Notes: generated by a model not told the origin, from the letters alone. 10,283 nt of DNA from Solirubrobacteraceae bacterium (GCA_019683665.1 JADGIB010000117.1:1-10283); one strand, 5' to 3'. Shown: positions 1 through 9,160, counted from the stretch's first letter. Program-made: numbers and translations.

Positions 1-189
1 GGCCGGAGCCGGAGCGGGCGCGGGCGGCTCGGCGACGTCCTCGACCGGCGCCCAGCGCGCGTCGTCGGACGCCGTCGGCGGGCGCAGCGCGCGCAGGGCG
101 AGGCGCATCGGCAGCAGGGCCAGGCTCACGCCCAGGCCGACGGCGGCGCGGGCGATCCGCGCGGCGCGTTCGATGTCGTGGGAGTCCAT
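1..189 (-). CDS. Small unidentified protein, N-terminal part only (runs off the window)
   Basis: The frame opens at ATG 189-187 and stays open for 63 codons to the window edge, so the C-terminus is missing. Residues 1-8 are polar (MDSHDIER). Residues 9-36 form an Ala/Leu/Arg-rich amphipathic to hydrophobic stretch that could be a membrane-associated helix. From residue 37 the chain becomes acidic and then Pro/Ala-rich (repeated Pro-Ala at residues 55-63), like a disordered tail or linker. No family is recognised. It starts 35 bp after the isomerase stop on the same strand and may be the last gene of the envelope operon. No in-frame ATG, GTG, TTG or CTG lies between the isomerase stop and this ATG, so the start is the only choice, although no convincing ribosome site precedes it. 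The gene is probably real given strand and spacing; function unknown. Confidence 0.55.
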   Translation of the reverse strand, partial: MDSHDIERAARIARAAVGLGVSLALLPMRLALRALRPPTASDDARWAPVEDVAEPPAPAPAPA

Positions 190-224
190 GGCGCGTCTGT
201 TCCCGGGGCCGGGCGGGCGAAACC

Positions 225-1292
225 TCAGCGCTGGGCGAGCTCGCGCTTGAGCTCCTCGATGACCGTGACGGGCGTCGGGTCGATGCCCTGGAGCACGGCC
301 AGGTAGAGCGAGACGAGATCGCCGAGGAGGACGAGCGACATGACCCGCTCGACGGTCCCCTGCCCGATCGTCTGGACCCGCTGGACCGTGTGCGCCTGGC
401 CGGAGATGAGGCGGCTCGTCAGCTCGATGCGGTCGCCGATGCGCGGGTGGTTGTCGCAGTCGTCGAGGAAGATCGCCGAGAAGCGCCCCAGCGAGGCGGC
501 GCCCTGCCAGCCGACGATCTCGTTGTGGTCGAGCTCGGGCAGCTCGTGCGAGAAGGCCGGGATCTTGCCGTTCTCGTTCATCTGCGTCTTCCAGCGGTAG
601 GCGACCGGCGCCGTCAGCCCCGAGCCGGCGATGACCGGCACGCTGCCGTGGATCGCCTGCGCGAGCCGCTTGGCCTGGCTGTCGGGCGGCGCGTCGGGCC
701 CCCACTGGCCGCAGAGCTGGTCGAGCTGGGCGGCGGCGACGTCGATCTGGCTCGCCATCCGCGGGCCGGAGCCGCACAGCGCGGCGACCTCGAGCGCGGC
801 GACGGTCATGTAGCCGACGGCGGCGCGCGGCTGGAAGCCGCCGGGGACGGGGATGACCGGGACGCCGTCGGCCCGCGCCGCCTCGGCGAGCCTGCCGCCG
901 GCGGTGACGACGACGCGGCGGGCGCCGAGGAAGCCGGCGGCCTCGTAGGCGGCGAGCGTCTCCTCGGTGTTGCCCGAGTAGGACGCGCACAGGACCGTGA
1001 CCTCCGGGGTCGTCCACGGCGGCAGCCCGTAGCCGCGGGCCGACAGGATCGGGCGCGAGGCCTGGTCGCCGAGGCAGGCGCGGGCGAGCTCGCCGCCGAT
1101 CGCCGAGCCGCCCATCCCGGCGACGACGAGGCCGCCCGGCGAGTCCCACGGCTCGAGGTTGGCCGAGTCCACGCGCCACAGCGCGTCGCGCAGGTGCTCG
1201 GGCAGGTCCAGGATGTCGGCCAGCTGGCCGTCGGCGTCGACCGCCTCGACGGCGGCGGGGCCGAGCGCGTCCACGTCCACCGAGTTCGCCAT
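225..1292 (-). CDS. Bifunctional phosphoglucose/phosphomannose isomerase (SIS-domain type)
   Basis: A 355-residue cytoplasmic sugar isomerase interconverting fructose-6-phosphate with glucose-6-phosphate and mannose-6-phosphate. The tandem SIS fold shows as GMGGSAIGG at residues 59-67 and SYSGNTEET at 104-112 (phosphate-binding Ser/Thr loop). PRAAVGY at 155-161 and the stretch at 232-262 containing NEN and ELDHNEIVGW are typical of this family with its PGI_C-type C-terminal half. By analogy with the archaeal PGI/PMI enzymes, Glu240 and His256 are the likely catalytic Glu/His pair (the 16-residue spacing fits) and Lys349 in the C-terminal helix the likely third residue; this mapping is inferred. 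Length is normal. Its ATG overlaps the nucleotidyltransferase stop as TGATG, with GGAGG about 12 nt upstream, so the two are probably translationally coupled. The pairing points to supply of mannose-6-phosphate for nucleotide-sugar synthesis rather than to glycolysis. Which substrate dominates cannot be read from sequence. Confidence 0.9.
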   Translation of the reverse strand: MANSVDVDALGPAAVEAVDADGQLADILDLPEHLRDALWRVDSANLEPWDSPGGLVVAGMGGSAIGGELARACLGDQASRPILSARGYGLPPWTTPEVTVLCASYSGNTEETLAAYEAAGFLGARRVVVTAGGRLAEAARADGVPVIPVPGGFQPRAAVGYMTVAALEVAALCGSGPRMASQIDVAAAQLDQLCGQWGPDAPPDSQAKRLAQAIHGSVPVIAGSGLTAPVAYRWKTQMNENGKIPAFSHELPELDHNEIVGWQGAASLGRFSAIFLDDCDNHPRIGDRIELTSRLISGQAHTVQRVQTIGQGTVERVMSLVLLGDLVSLYLAVLQGIDPTPVTVIEELKRELAQR

Positions 1293-2391
1293 CAGAACTT
1301 GAGCCCTCCGTCCGGGATCTCGACGCCCGGGAAGATCCGCGCGCCCCGCGTCACCACGTTGTCGGCTCCGATGGTGACACCCTCGCCCAGCACCGCGCCA
1401 CCCGTGACCTGCGTGCGGTCCCCGATCCGGGCGCCCGCGGCGACGATGCAGTCGCGCAGGACGCAGTCGCGGCCGACGCGCGCGCCCTGGAGGACGACCG
1501 CGCGCTCGACGACGGTCCCGTCGCCGACCGAGACGCCGTCGCCGAGGACGACGCGCGGGCCGATCTGCGCCCCGTCGCCGATCTCGCAGCGGCCCTCGAC
1601 GACCGCGGGCGGGATCGTGCGCCCGTCGACGCGGGCGTCGCCGGCGACGGCGAGGAAGCCCTCGCCGAGGCGGTCGGCGACCGCGGTGCGCACCCGCCCC
1701 TCGATGATGTCGAAGGTCCCCTGCAGGTACCGGTCCGGGGTCCCGATGTCCATCCAGTAGGCGTCGTGCGGGCAGCCGTAGAGGCCGTGGCCGACGAGCC
1801 GCGGCCACACCTCGCGCTCGATCGAGACGTTCTGGTCGGGCGGGATGAGGTCGAGGACCGAGCGCTCGAGCACGTAGGCGCCGGCCGAGACGAGGTTCGT
1901 GTCGATCTGGTCGGCCGACGGCTTCTCGACGAACTCGCGCACCGCGCGGTCGGGCTCGAGGCGGACGAGGCCGTAGGAGCTCGGGTCCTCGACGGGCACG
2001 AGCGCGAGCGTGCCGACCGCGCCGGTCTGCTCGTGCTGGCGCAGCTGGGCGGTGAGGTCGAGGTCGGTGAGCGTGTCGCCGTTGAGCATGAGGAAGCGCT
2101 CGTCGAGCAGCGACCCCGCGTACTTCAGCGCGCCGGCCGTGCCCAGCGGCGTCGGCTCCTCGACGAAGCGCAGCCGCACGCCGTAGCGGGAGCCGTCGCC
2201 GAGGACGTTGCGCACGGCGGTGGCGAGGAAGCCGCAGGACATGATCACGTCGTCGACGCCGTGGCGCTCCAGCCACTCGAGCATGTAGGCGATGAACGGC
2301 CGGTCGACGAGCGGGACGACCGGCTTGGGCACCGTGGAGGTCAGCGGCCGCAGCCGCGTGCCCTCCCCGCCGACGAGGATCACGGCCTGCA

Positions 2392-2392
<1 letters not shown>
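1292..2392 (-). CDS. Sugar-1-phosphate nucleotidyltransferase, probably mannose-1-phosphate guanylyltransferase
   Basis: A 366-residue enzyme that couples a sugar 1-phosphate to an NTP, releasing pyrophosphate. The N-terminal Rossmann-like nucleotidyltransferase domain covers residues 1-235: GGEGTRLRPLT at 8-18, the Lys23-Pro motif, NGD with metal-binding Asp106 at 104-106, FVEKP at 154-158, and WMDIGTPDRY at 213-222 carrying the second metal Asp215. From about residue 258 to 355 come repeated hexapeptide-like units (for example IGDGAQ, VGDGTV, IGDRTQ, IGADNV), a left-handed beta helix like that of GMPPB/Mpg1-type enzymes. This architecture and the adjacent phosphomannose isomerase favour GDP-mannose synthesis, but glucose-1-phosphate thymidylyl- or uridylyltransferases look similar, so base and sugar specificity are inferred. 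ATG 2392-2390 overlaps the ugd stop as TGATG, with GGGAG about 8 nt upstream. Its stop overlaps the next start in the same way. Confidence 0.88.
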
Positions 2393-3693
<1,301 letters not shown>

Positions 3694-3703
3694 GCGGCGC
3701 CGG

Positions 3704-3709
3704 AGGCTA
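3704..3709 (-). promoter_or_regulatory. Candidate -10 box (TAGCCT) for ugd
   Basis: In the 32-bp gap before ugd the minus strand reads TAGCCT, matching the TAnnnT form of actinobacterial -10 elements, with 10 nt to the ATG. A transcript begun here would have a leader of about 3-4 nt. I see no -35 match at 16-18 bp spacing, and the operon may simply read through from LCP, so this would at most be an internal promoter. Confidence 0.25.
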
Positions 3710-3725
3710 CCGGGCTTCGGGGCCG

Positions 3726-5285
3726 TCAGGTCCCGACGCGGCGCAGCGACTGGGCGATCCCGAGCATCTGCTTCTCGCTCAGCGTCTGCAGGAGCGTGTT
3801 CGTGACCCAGTAGGCGGCGTGCCGGGTGCGCCAGGCGACGAGCCGCAGCCGGTCGCCGTCGTAGAACAGCTCGTAGGTCCGCCCGCGGATGCGGCGCGTC
3901 TCGCTCGGGTTGTCGAGGATCGGCGGCGCCTTCCAGGTCGTGCCCTGGATGCCGTAGTACTGGCCCAGGCCCGGCGCGCGCACGACGAGCCGGTAGGCCT
4001 TGTAGCGGTGGCCGCCGCTGTCCTTGATCCGGTAGGCCCGCGGCGTGTCCATCTCGCTGACGTACGAGGACCCGTCGGCGATGAGCGTCGGGTAGTAGAC
4101 GGGCAGCAGCGCCTTTCCGCCGCCCTTCAGCTTCGACAGCTCGACGGCGACCTGGATCGCCTGGTCCTCGGCGACCGTCCGCTCCTCGTGGGTGCCCGGG
4201 TACGTGCGCGACTCGCGCCGCTTCGACGACGACGACCGGCGCGGGCGGGTGCTGCGCCGCGACTCGCCGGCGGGCTTCTGGACGTCGCCGCGGCCGCCCT
4301 TCGTCGCCCGGCCCTCGAGGAACTCGCGGACGGTCTCCTGGATCTGCTCGGGCGTCGCCTCGACGTACGTCTCGCCGATCTCGCCGCGGAAGTGGACCTC
4401 CTGGACCGGGTTCTGGGCCGACTCGTAGCCGAGCTTCAGGAGGCGCAGGATCGCCTGGGTGCCGCGGATGTCGGTCTGGGTGTTGCGGGCGAAGATCCGC
4501 AGCAGCTCCTCGCGGTCGTTGAGGAGCTTGGAGACCCCGACCTGGTCCTTGGCGTGGCGCAGGAACTCCTGCTGGCGGGCGGCGCGGACGAGGTCGGTGT
4601 CGAAGTGGCGGTAGCGGACGTAGTCGAGCGCGTCCTGGCCGCAGAGCTTCTGGTAGCCGGGCTTGATGTCGATCGTCGCGTAGTCGGTGTCGCTGCCGCG
4701 GGGCGGGTTGTTGTCGTTGAAGTAGCGCCGGTCGACGTCGACGTAGACGCAGCCGAGGCGGTCGACGGCGTCGCGGAACCCGCCGAAGTTGATGTTGATG
4801 ACGTGGTTGATCTCGATCCCGAGCAGCTGCTTGAGCGTCTTCACCGTCAGCCCGGGGCCGCCGAGCGAGTACGCGGCGTTGATCTTGTCGACGACGACGC
4901 CGTTCTTCGTCGGGATCTCGACCTTCAGGTCGCGCGGGATCGAGAGGACGGCGGTCGCGCCGCGGTCGGGGTCGAGGCGCAGGAGGATGATCGTGTCCGA
5001 GCGGGACGGGTTGCCCTGCTGGATGTCGATCCAGCGGCGGTCGGAGCCGAGGACGAGGATCGTCTGCGGCTCGCCGGCCTCGACGTCGTCGAGCGCGTTG
5101 ACCGCCGTCTCGGGGAGGTCGATGCTCTCCTCCTCGAGGATGTCGGCGACCTCCTTGACCTGCAGGAGCGCGGCGGTCGCGGTCGCGCCGGCCGCGCACA
5201 GGAACATGATCAGGCCGGCGACGAGGAACCGCCAGATGACGCCGCGGCCGGGGCGCGGGACCTTCTCGTCCTCGACGACGCTCAC
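3726..5285 (-). CDS. LytR-CpsA-Psr (LCP) family cell-wall glycopolymer ligase with C-terminal extension
   Basis: A 519-residue membrane-anchored protein of the family that moves a glycopolymer phosphate from its polyprenyl carrier to peptidoglycan outside the cell. Residues 1-16 are a short basic cytoplasmic tail, 17-42 one transmembrane helix, and about 73-250 the LCP domain: LGSD at 79-82, RSDT at 95-98, LRLD at 102-105, IPRD at 116-119, KINAAYSLGGP at 134-144, and the anionic-lipid-binding run RYRHFDTD at 224-231 followed by Arg234, Arg237 and QQ. Residues 340-365 form an Arg/Ser-rich linker. Residues about 370-519 are an additional domain that is not the usual LytR_C; its ending (YWVTNTLL, then LSEKQMLGIAQSL) recalls DUF4367-like domains. 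The start is GTG 5285-5283, preceded by GGAGGAG at good spacing and overlapping the M20 stop as GTGA; it puts the membrane helix at the expected distance. A longer upstream reading frame exists but lies inside the peptidase gene. Confidence 0.9.
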   Translation of the reverse strand: MSVVEDEKVPRPGRGVIWRFLVAGLIMFLCAAGATATAALLQVKEVADILEEESIDLPETAVNALDDVEAGEPQTILVLGSDRRWIDIQQGNPSRSDTIILLRLDPDRGATAVLSIPRDLKVEIPTKNGVVVDKINAAYSLGGPGLTVKTLKQLLGIEINHVININFGGFRDAVDRLGCVYVDVDRRYFNDNNPPRGSDTDYATIDIKPGYQKLCGQDALDYVRYRHFDTDLVRAARQQEFLRHAKDQVGVSKLLNDREELLRIFARNTQTDIRGTQAILRLLKLGYESAQNPVQEVHFRGEIGETYVEATPEQIQETVREFLEGRATKGGRGDVQKPAGESRRSTRPRRSSSSKRRESRTYPGTHEERTVAEDQAIQVAVELSKLKGGGKALLPVYYPTLIADGSSYVSEMDTPRAYRIKDSGGHRYKAYRLVVRAPGLGQYYGIQGTTWKAPPILDNPSETRRIRGRTYELFYDGDRLRLVAWRTRHAAYWVTNTLLQTLSEKQMLGIAQSLRRVGT

Positions 5286-6403
5286 ACGCGCTCCTCCACC
5301 GCGTGCGCCTCGGCGTGCGCGAGCCGCCCCGGGAGCTCGTCGACGAACGTCGCCAGCGCGCGGCGGTAGCGGCGCAGCGACGCGAGCGAGACCCACTCCT
5401 CCGGCCCGTGGTGGCCGCCGCCGACCGGCCCGAACTCGACGGCGGGGATGCCGGCGTCGAGGAACGCGACCGCGTCGCTGGCGCCGTCGCGGCCGATCGA
5501 CAGCGCGTCGCCCTCGACGGCGCGGCCGACCGCGTCGCGCAGCGCCTGCACGTACGGGTTCGCGCGCGACACGACCGCGGGCGCGCGCGTGAAGCAGCGC
5601 ACGATCCGCAGGTCGGGGATCGACCGGATCTGGGCGAGCAGGTCGCCGGGGTCCTGGTTGGGCAGGTAGCGGATGTCGACGTCCATCCAGCAGGTGTCGG
5701 GCACCTTGTTGAAGACGTCGCCGCCGGCGATCCGCGCGAGGTTGATCGAGGGCCGGTCGAAGAGGTCGGAGCTCATGCGGCTGAACGGGAGCGTCTCGAT
5801 GCGGCGGAAGGCGTCGTAGGCCTTGAGGATCGCGTTGTCGCCCAGCCACGGGGTCGAGCCGTGCGCGGCGGTGCCGTGGACTTCGACGCGGACGGCGAGG
5901 ACGCCTTTCGCCTGGACGCCGATGTGCAGGTCGGTCGGCTCGCCGGTGACGGCGAACCCGGCGTCGGCGAGGCGGCCGGCGACGAGCGCGTCGATCGAGC
6001 GCGAGTCGACGTCGTCGGACTCCTCGTCGGGGACGCAGACGAAGCGCACGTTCACGGCGTCCTGGCCGGCGACGTCGCGCAGCGCGAGCATCATCGCCGC
6101 GAGCGCGCCCTTCATGTCGTAGGCGCCGCGCCCGTAGAGGCGGTCGCCCTCGACGCGCGGCTCGAACTGGCCCTCGCGCCCGGGGACGACGTCGACGTGG
6201 CCGTGGAGGACGACCCGCGGCGCGTCGGGGCCGGACGGGCCGACCTCGGCCAGGACGACGGGCAGCTCGCCGTGCTGGTGGTCGGTCACCCGGATGTCGC
6301 GCGACTCCAGCCAGCCCTTCACGAAGCCGGCAGCGGCCCGGATCCCGTCCTGGTGCGAGGTGTCATACGTGATGAGGCGCTCGGCCAGGAGGCGCTCGTC
6401 CAT
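5282..6403 (-). CDS. M20 family zinc metallopeptidase (ArgE/DapE-like deacylase)
   Basis: A 373-residue two-metal amidohydrolase of the M20 (ArgE/DapE/CPG2) family. HGHVDVVPG at residues 67-75 supplies His69 and Asp71; GRGAYDMKG at 91-99 gives the bridging Asp96; PDEESDD at 125-131 gives the general base Glu127 and ligand Glu128; GEPT at 154-157 gives Glu155; HHGPEE at 331-336 gives the last metal ligand, most likely His332. The dimerisation domain lies at about 165-280, with the conserved AAHGSTPWLGDNA at 179-191. There is no signal peptide, so it acts in the cytoplasm. All active-site residues are present. ATG 6403-6401 is the only sensible start; the upstream ATG at 6413 is out of frame. 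It heads the envelope gene cluster and overlaps the LCP gene by 4 nt. A role in removing an N-acyl group from a wall precursor (DapE-like) would suit the setting, but substrate cannot be told from sequence. Confidence 0.88.
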   Translation of the reverse strand: MDERLLAERLITYDTSHQDGIRAAAGFVKGWLESRDIRVTDHQHGELPVVLAEVGPSGPDAPRVVLHGHVDVVPGREGQFEPRVEGDRLYGRGAYDMKGALAAMMLALRDVAGQDAVNVRFVCVPDEESDDVDSRSIDALVAGRLADAGFAVTGEPTDLHIGVQAKGVLAVRVEVHGTAAHGSTPWLGDNAILKAYDAFRRIETLPFSRMSSDLFDRPSINLARIAGGDVFNKVPDTCWMDVDIRYLPNQDPGDLLAQIRSIPDLRIVRCFTRAPAVVSRANPYVQALRDAVGRAVEGDALSIGRDGASDAVAFLDAGIPAVEFGPVGGGHHGPEEWVSLASLRRYRRALATFVDELPGRLAHAEAHAVEERV

Positions 6404-6411
6404 CCGGCCCC

Positions 6412-6417
6412 ATGGTA
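6412..6417 (-). promoter_or_regulatory. Candidate -10 box (TACCAT) for the M20-led operon
   Basis: The minus strand reads TACCAT 8 nt before the M20 ATG, a TAnnnT match placed where transcription would begin at or just before the start codon. The only purine tract nearby (GGGG) is too weak and too close to be a good ribosome site. No -35 match is visible at normal spacing. If real, this would be the main promoter of the envelope operon. Confidence 0.33.
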
Positions 6418-6421
6418 GGGA

Positions 6422-6448
6422 AGCGGCCGGTCCCCGCCGGCGGCCGCT
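6422..6448 (-). terminator. Candidate hairpin at the acetyltransferase stop codon
   Basis: Arms AGCGGCCG (6422-6429) and CGGCCGCT (6441-6448) are perfectly complementary around an 11-nt GC-rich centre, and the second arm touches the stop codon. No U-tract follows. It may end or attenuate the acetyltransferase transcript before the M20 gene; in sequence this rich in G+C it could be chance. Confidence 0.3.
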
Positions 6449-9153
6449 CACCAGGTGCGGATGCGCTGCGGGGCGGGCCGGCGGCCGGCGCGCAGGCGCG
6501 CGTCGAGGACGATCGCGCCGTCGGCGGTCACCCGCAGCGGGTTGAGGTCGCCCTCCAGCAGCTCGGGGACGTCCTCGAACATCCGGGTCAGGCGCAGCAC
6601 GACGGCGGCGAGCGCCGCGCCGCTCGGCGGCGGCATCCCGGCCCGCGGGCGGCGCAGCCAGGTCGAGACGACCGGCGACTCGCCGATGAGCTCCTCGGCG
6701 TCGACGTCGGTCGACGGCGCGAGGCGGAAGGCGACGTCGCCCGGCAGCCCGGCGTGGCGGCCGCCGACGCCGACGCCGGTGACGACGCCGAGGTCGCGGT
6801 GGTTGACGGCGCCGACGAGGACGTCGACGCCCGCCGCGGCCAGCGCCTGGACGCTCGCGCCCTGCCACTCGCGCCCGGCCGCGCCGACGCGGTCGCGCAG
6901 CGCCTCCCACCCGGCCCGCACCGCGGTCTCCCCCTCGAGGCCGAGCAGCAGGGCGTCGACCTCGTAGGCCTGGGCGGGCGGCGGGAGGAGCGCCTTGACG
7001 ACGACCGGGCCGTCGACCGCGGCCGCGGCGGCGACGGCCTCGCCGGCGTCGGCGCAGCGCCGCTGGGGCAGCTCGGCGATCCCGTAGGCGGCCAGCAGCG
7101 CGGAGACGTCCTCGGGGCCGAGCCAGAGGTCGTCGGACCCGGCGCCGTCGAGCGCGTCGAGGACCCGCCGGCGGGCCGCCTCGGCGTCGAGGCCGGGGAT
7201 CGACGGGCGCTGGCCCATCGGCCGCGACAGCCAGTCGCGGCGGTCGGCGGCGAGCGCGAGGACCTGCGCGCACGCCTCCGGGAAGCGGAAGTTCGGGACG
7301 GTGCCGCGCGCCTCGGCCATCCGCCCGTCGGCGCGGACGACGGAGGCGGCGACCGGCTTCGTGCGCGCGGGCGGGTCGGGGACCCCGTCGCTCTGCGGCG
7401 CCGGCTCGGGCTCGAGCGCGGCGAGCATCTCGTCGGGCGACACGCCGGCGAGGTCGACGCTGAGGACGATCGCCGCGTCGACGCCCTCGTCGGCGAGAAC
7501 GGCGGCGAGCGCGGCGCGCATGTCCTCGGGGGTGGCGGAGATGCCGAGGTCGACCGGGTTCGTCGTGCGGTCGGCGTGCGGGACGGCGGCGGCGATCGCG
7601 GCCGAGGTCGCGCCGGCGAGCGGCGCGATCGTCAGCCCGCGGCTGAGGCAGGCATCGGCGGCGAGCGTGCCCAGGCCGCCGGAGTTCGTCACGACCGCGA
7701 CGCGGCGCCCGGCCGGCAGCGGCTGGCGCTCGAGCAGCGCGGCGGCGTCGAACAGCGCCTGGGCGCCCTCGACGCGCAGGACGCCCGCCTGGCGGAAGAG
7801 CGCGTCGAAGACCGCCTCGCCGCGCAGCGCCCGGCCGGTGCTCGAGCCCTCGACGTCGGCGACGGCGCCGTCGCGATGGCCCTTCACGGCGACGATCGGC
7901 TTGCGGCGCGAGACGCGGCGCGAGAGCGTCGAGAAGCGCCGCGGGTTGCCGAACGACTCCATGTAGAGGGCGATCGCGGCGACGTGGTCGTCCTCCTCCC
8001 ACCACTCGAGCAGGTCGTTCGTGGAGACGTCGGCGCGGTTGCCGAGCGTGACGAAGCTCGCGACGCCCAGGCCCCGGCCGATCGCCTGGCCGAGCAGGGC
8101 GATCCCGAGCGCGCCCGACTGCGACGAGATCGCCAGCCGGCCGGGCTTCGGGCGCAGGGTGCCGAGCGTCGCGTTCAGCGACACGGCCGGGTCGGTCGAG
8201 AGGACGCCGAGGCTGTTGGGGCCGATGAGGCGGATGCCGTGGTCGCGCGCGAGGTCGAGCAGCGCGTCCTGGCGGCGGCGGCCCTCCTCGTCGCGCTCGG
8301 CGAACCCGGCCGACACGACGATGAGGCCGCGCACGCCGGCGCCGGCGGCGGCGCGCGCGCCGGCGCGGCCCGCGGCGGCGGGGACGGCGAGGACGGCGAC
8401 GTCCGGGGTCTCGGGGATGTCGGAGACGCGCGGGTAGGCGCGCACGGAGTGGACGACCTTCGCCTGGCGGTTGACCGGGGTGGCGATCCCCTTGAAGCCG
8501 CTGCCGAGGAGGTTGGCGAAGATCGTGCCGCCGACGCTGCCGGGCGCGTTCGAGGCGCCGACGACGGCGACCGACCCGGGGGCCAGCAGCGGGCGCAGCG
8601 AGGCGACGGTCGCGAGGTGGTCGCGCTCGGCGATGCGCTGGGCGAGCGTCTCGGTCGGGCGGATGTCGAGCGACAGCTCGACGATCCCGTGGCTGGCGGT
8701 GCGCTTCACCGCGAAGCCGGCCGAGGAGAAGACGCCGAGCATCCGCCGGTTCTCGGCCATGACCGAGGCGTCGAAGCGGTCGATCCCGTGCTCGGCGGCG
8801 TGGGCGGCGAGCTGCTCGAGCATCCGCGTCCCCAGGCCGTTGCCCTGCTCGCTGGCCAGGACGGCGAACGCGACCTCGGCGGCGCCGAGCTCGCGCAGGC
8901 GCTCGTAGCCGGCGACGGCGACGATCTCGCCCTCGCGGTGGGCGAGCAGGGCGACGCGGCTCTCGCCGTCGGCGGCGGCGTAGTGGGCGGCGACCCGGTC
9001 GGAGCGCACGTGGCCGTGGAAGCGCAGGTAGCGGCTCTCGGGGTCGAGGCGGTCGAAGAAGTCCTTGATCGCGGGCTCGTCCTCGGGCTCGGGCGCGCGC
9101 AGGCGCAGGACGCTGCCGTCGCGGAGGATGACGTCGCGGACGAGCTGGCCCAT
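6448..9153 (-). CDS. pat: Pat-type protein lysine acetyltransferase: N-terminal GNAT fused to NDP-forming acyl-CoA synthetase-like module
   Basis: A 901-residue cytoplasmic protein. Residues 1-165 are a GNAT acetyltransferase with the acetyl-CoA loop QGNGLG at 103-108 and the C-terminal GNAT segment ENRRMLGVFSSAGF at 134-147. Residues about 183-315 are a CoA-binding Rossmann domain (VAVVGASNAPGSVGG at 195-209, GPNSLG at 311-316). Residues about 335-640 are the paired succinyl-CoA-ligase-like domains (SSQSGALG at 343-350, TNSGGLG at 489-495). Residues about 675-900 resemble an ATP-grasp domain (VVVK at 717-720, DVAFRLAP at 806-813, DLNP at 869-872). Known relatives acetylate acyl-CoA synthetases to switch them off; GNAT-first order matches the type described in Streptomyces lividans. 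The phospho-histidine of the usual SHTG motif is Ser438 here (SSTG, 437-440), and the ATP-grasp loop usually reading HKSDVGG is degenerate at 727-733, so the synthetase module is probably a ligand sensor. ATG 9153 starts just before the GNAT fold. Confidence 0.88.
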   Translation of the reverse strand: MGQLVRDVILRDGSVLRLRAPEPEDEPAIKDFFDRLDPESRYLRFHGHVRSDRVAAHYAAADGESRVALLAHREGEIVAVAGYERLRELGAAEVAFAVLASEQGNGLGTRMLEQLAAHAAEHGIDRFDASVMAENRRMLGVFSSAGFAVKRTASHGIVELSLDIRPTETLAQRIAERDHLATVASLRPLLAPGSVAVVGASNAPGSVGGTIFANLLGSGFKGIATPVNRQAKVVHSVRAYPRVSDIPETPDVAVLAVPAAAGRAGARAAAGAGVRGLIVVSAGFAERDEEGRRRQDALLDLARDHGIRLIGPNSLGVLSTDPAVSLNATLGTLRPKPGRLAISSQSGALGIALLGQAIGRGLGVASFVTLGNRADVSTNDLLEWWEEDDHVAAIALYMESFGNPRRFSTLSRRVSRRKPIVAVKGHRDGAVADVEGSSTGRALRGEAVFDALFRQAGVLRVEGAQALFDAAALLERQPLPAGRRVAVVTNSGGLGTLAADACLSRGLTIAPLAGATSAAIAAAVPHADRTTNPVDLGISATPEDMRAALAAVLADEGVDAAIVLSVDLAGVSPDEMLAALEPEPAPQSDGVPDPPARTKPVAASVVRADGRMAEARGTVPNFRFPEACAQVLALAADRRDWLSRPMGQRPSIPGLDAEAARRRVLDALDGAGSDDLWLGPEDVSALLAAYGIAELPQRRCADAGEAVAAAAAVDGPVVVKALLPPPAQAYEVDALLLGLEGETAVRAGWEALRDRVGAAGREWQGASVQALAAAGVDVLVGAVNHRDLGVVTGVGVGGRHAGLPGDVAFRLAPSTDVDAEELIGESPVVSTWLRRPRAGMPPPSGAALAAVVLRLTRMFEDVPELLEGDLNPLRVTADGAIVLDARLRAGRRPAPQRIRTW

Positions 9154-9160
9154 GGGCCTC

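Noticed and set aside
190..224. A possible terminator between the isomerase gene and the small protein gene.
   Set aside because: The best fold is only a 4-5 bp CCCGG/CCGGG pairing without a U-tract, indistinguishable from background in this composition.
3819..5369. A 516-codon plus-strand frame opposite the LCP gene.
   Set aside because: Same composition artefact: repetitive Val/Asp/Arg/Leu-rich translation, no recognisable domain, and the LCP motifs on the other strand are unambiguous.
5286..5849. A longer LCP protein starting up to 188 codons upstream.
   Set aside because: It would lie wholly within the M20 peptidase gene and put a low-complexity Arg-rich tail before the membrane helix. 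The GTG at 5285 has a good ribosome site and the expected distance to the helix.
8340..8400. Dense GCC/GCG-rich repeat-like stretch that might be a tandem repeat or an insertion.
   Set aside because: It encodes the Ala/Gly/Arg-rich loop at about residues 252-273 of the acetyltransferase, in frame and at the position of the normally Ala-rich helix in this family; there is no regular repeat unit.
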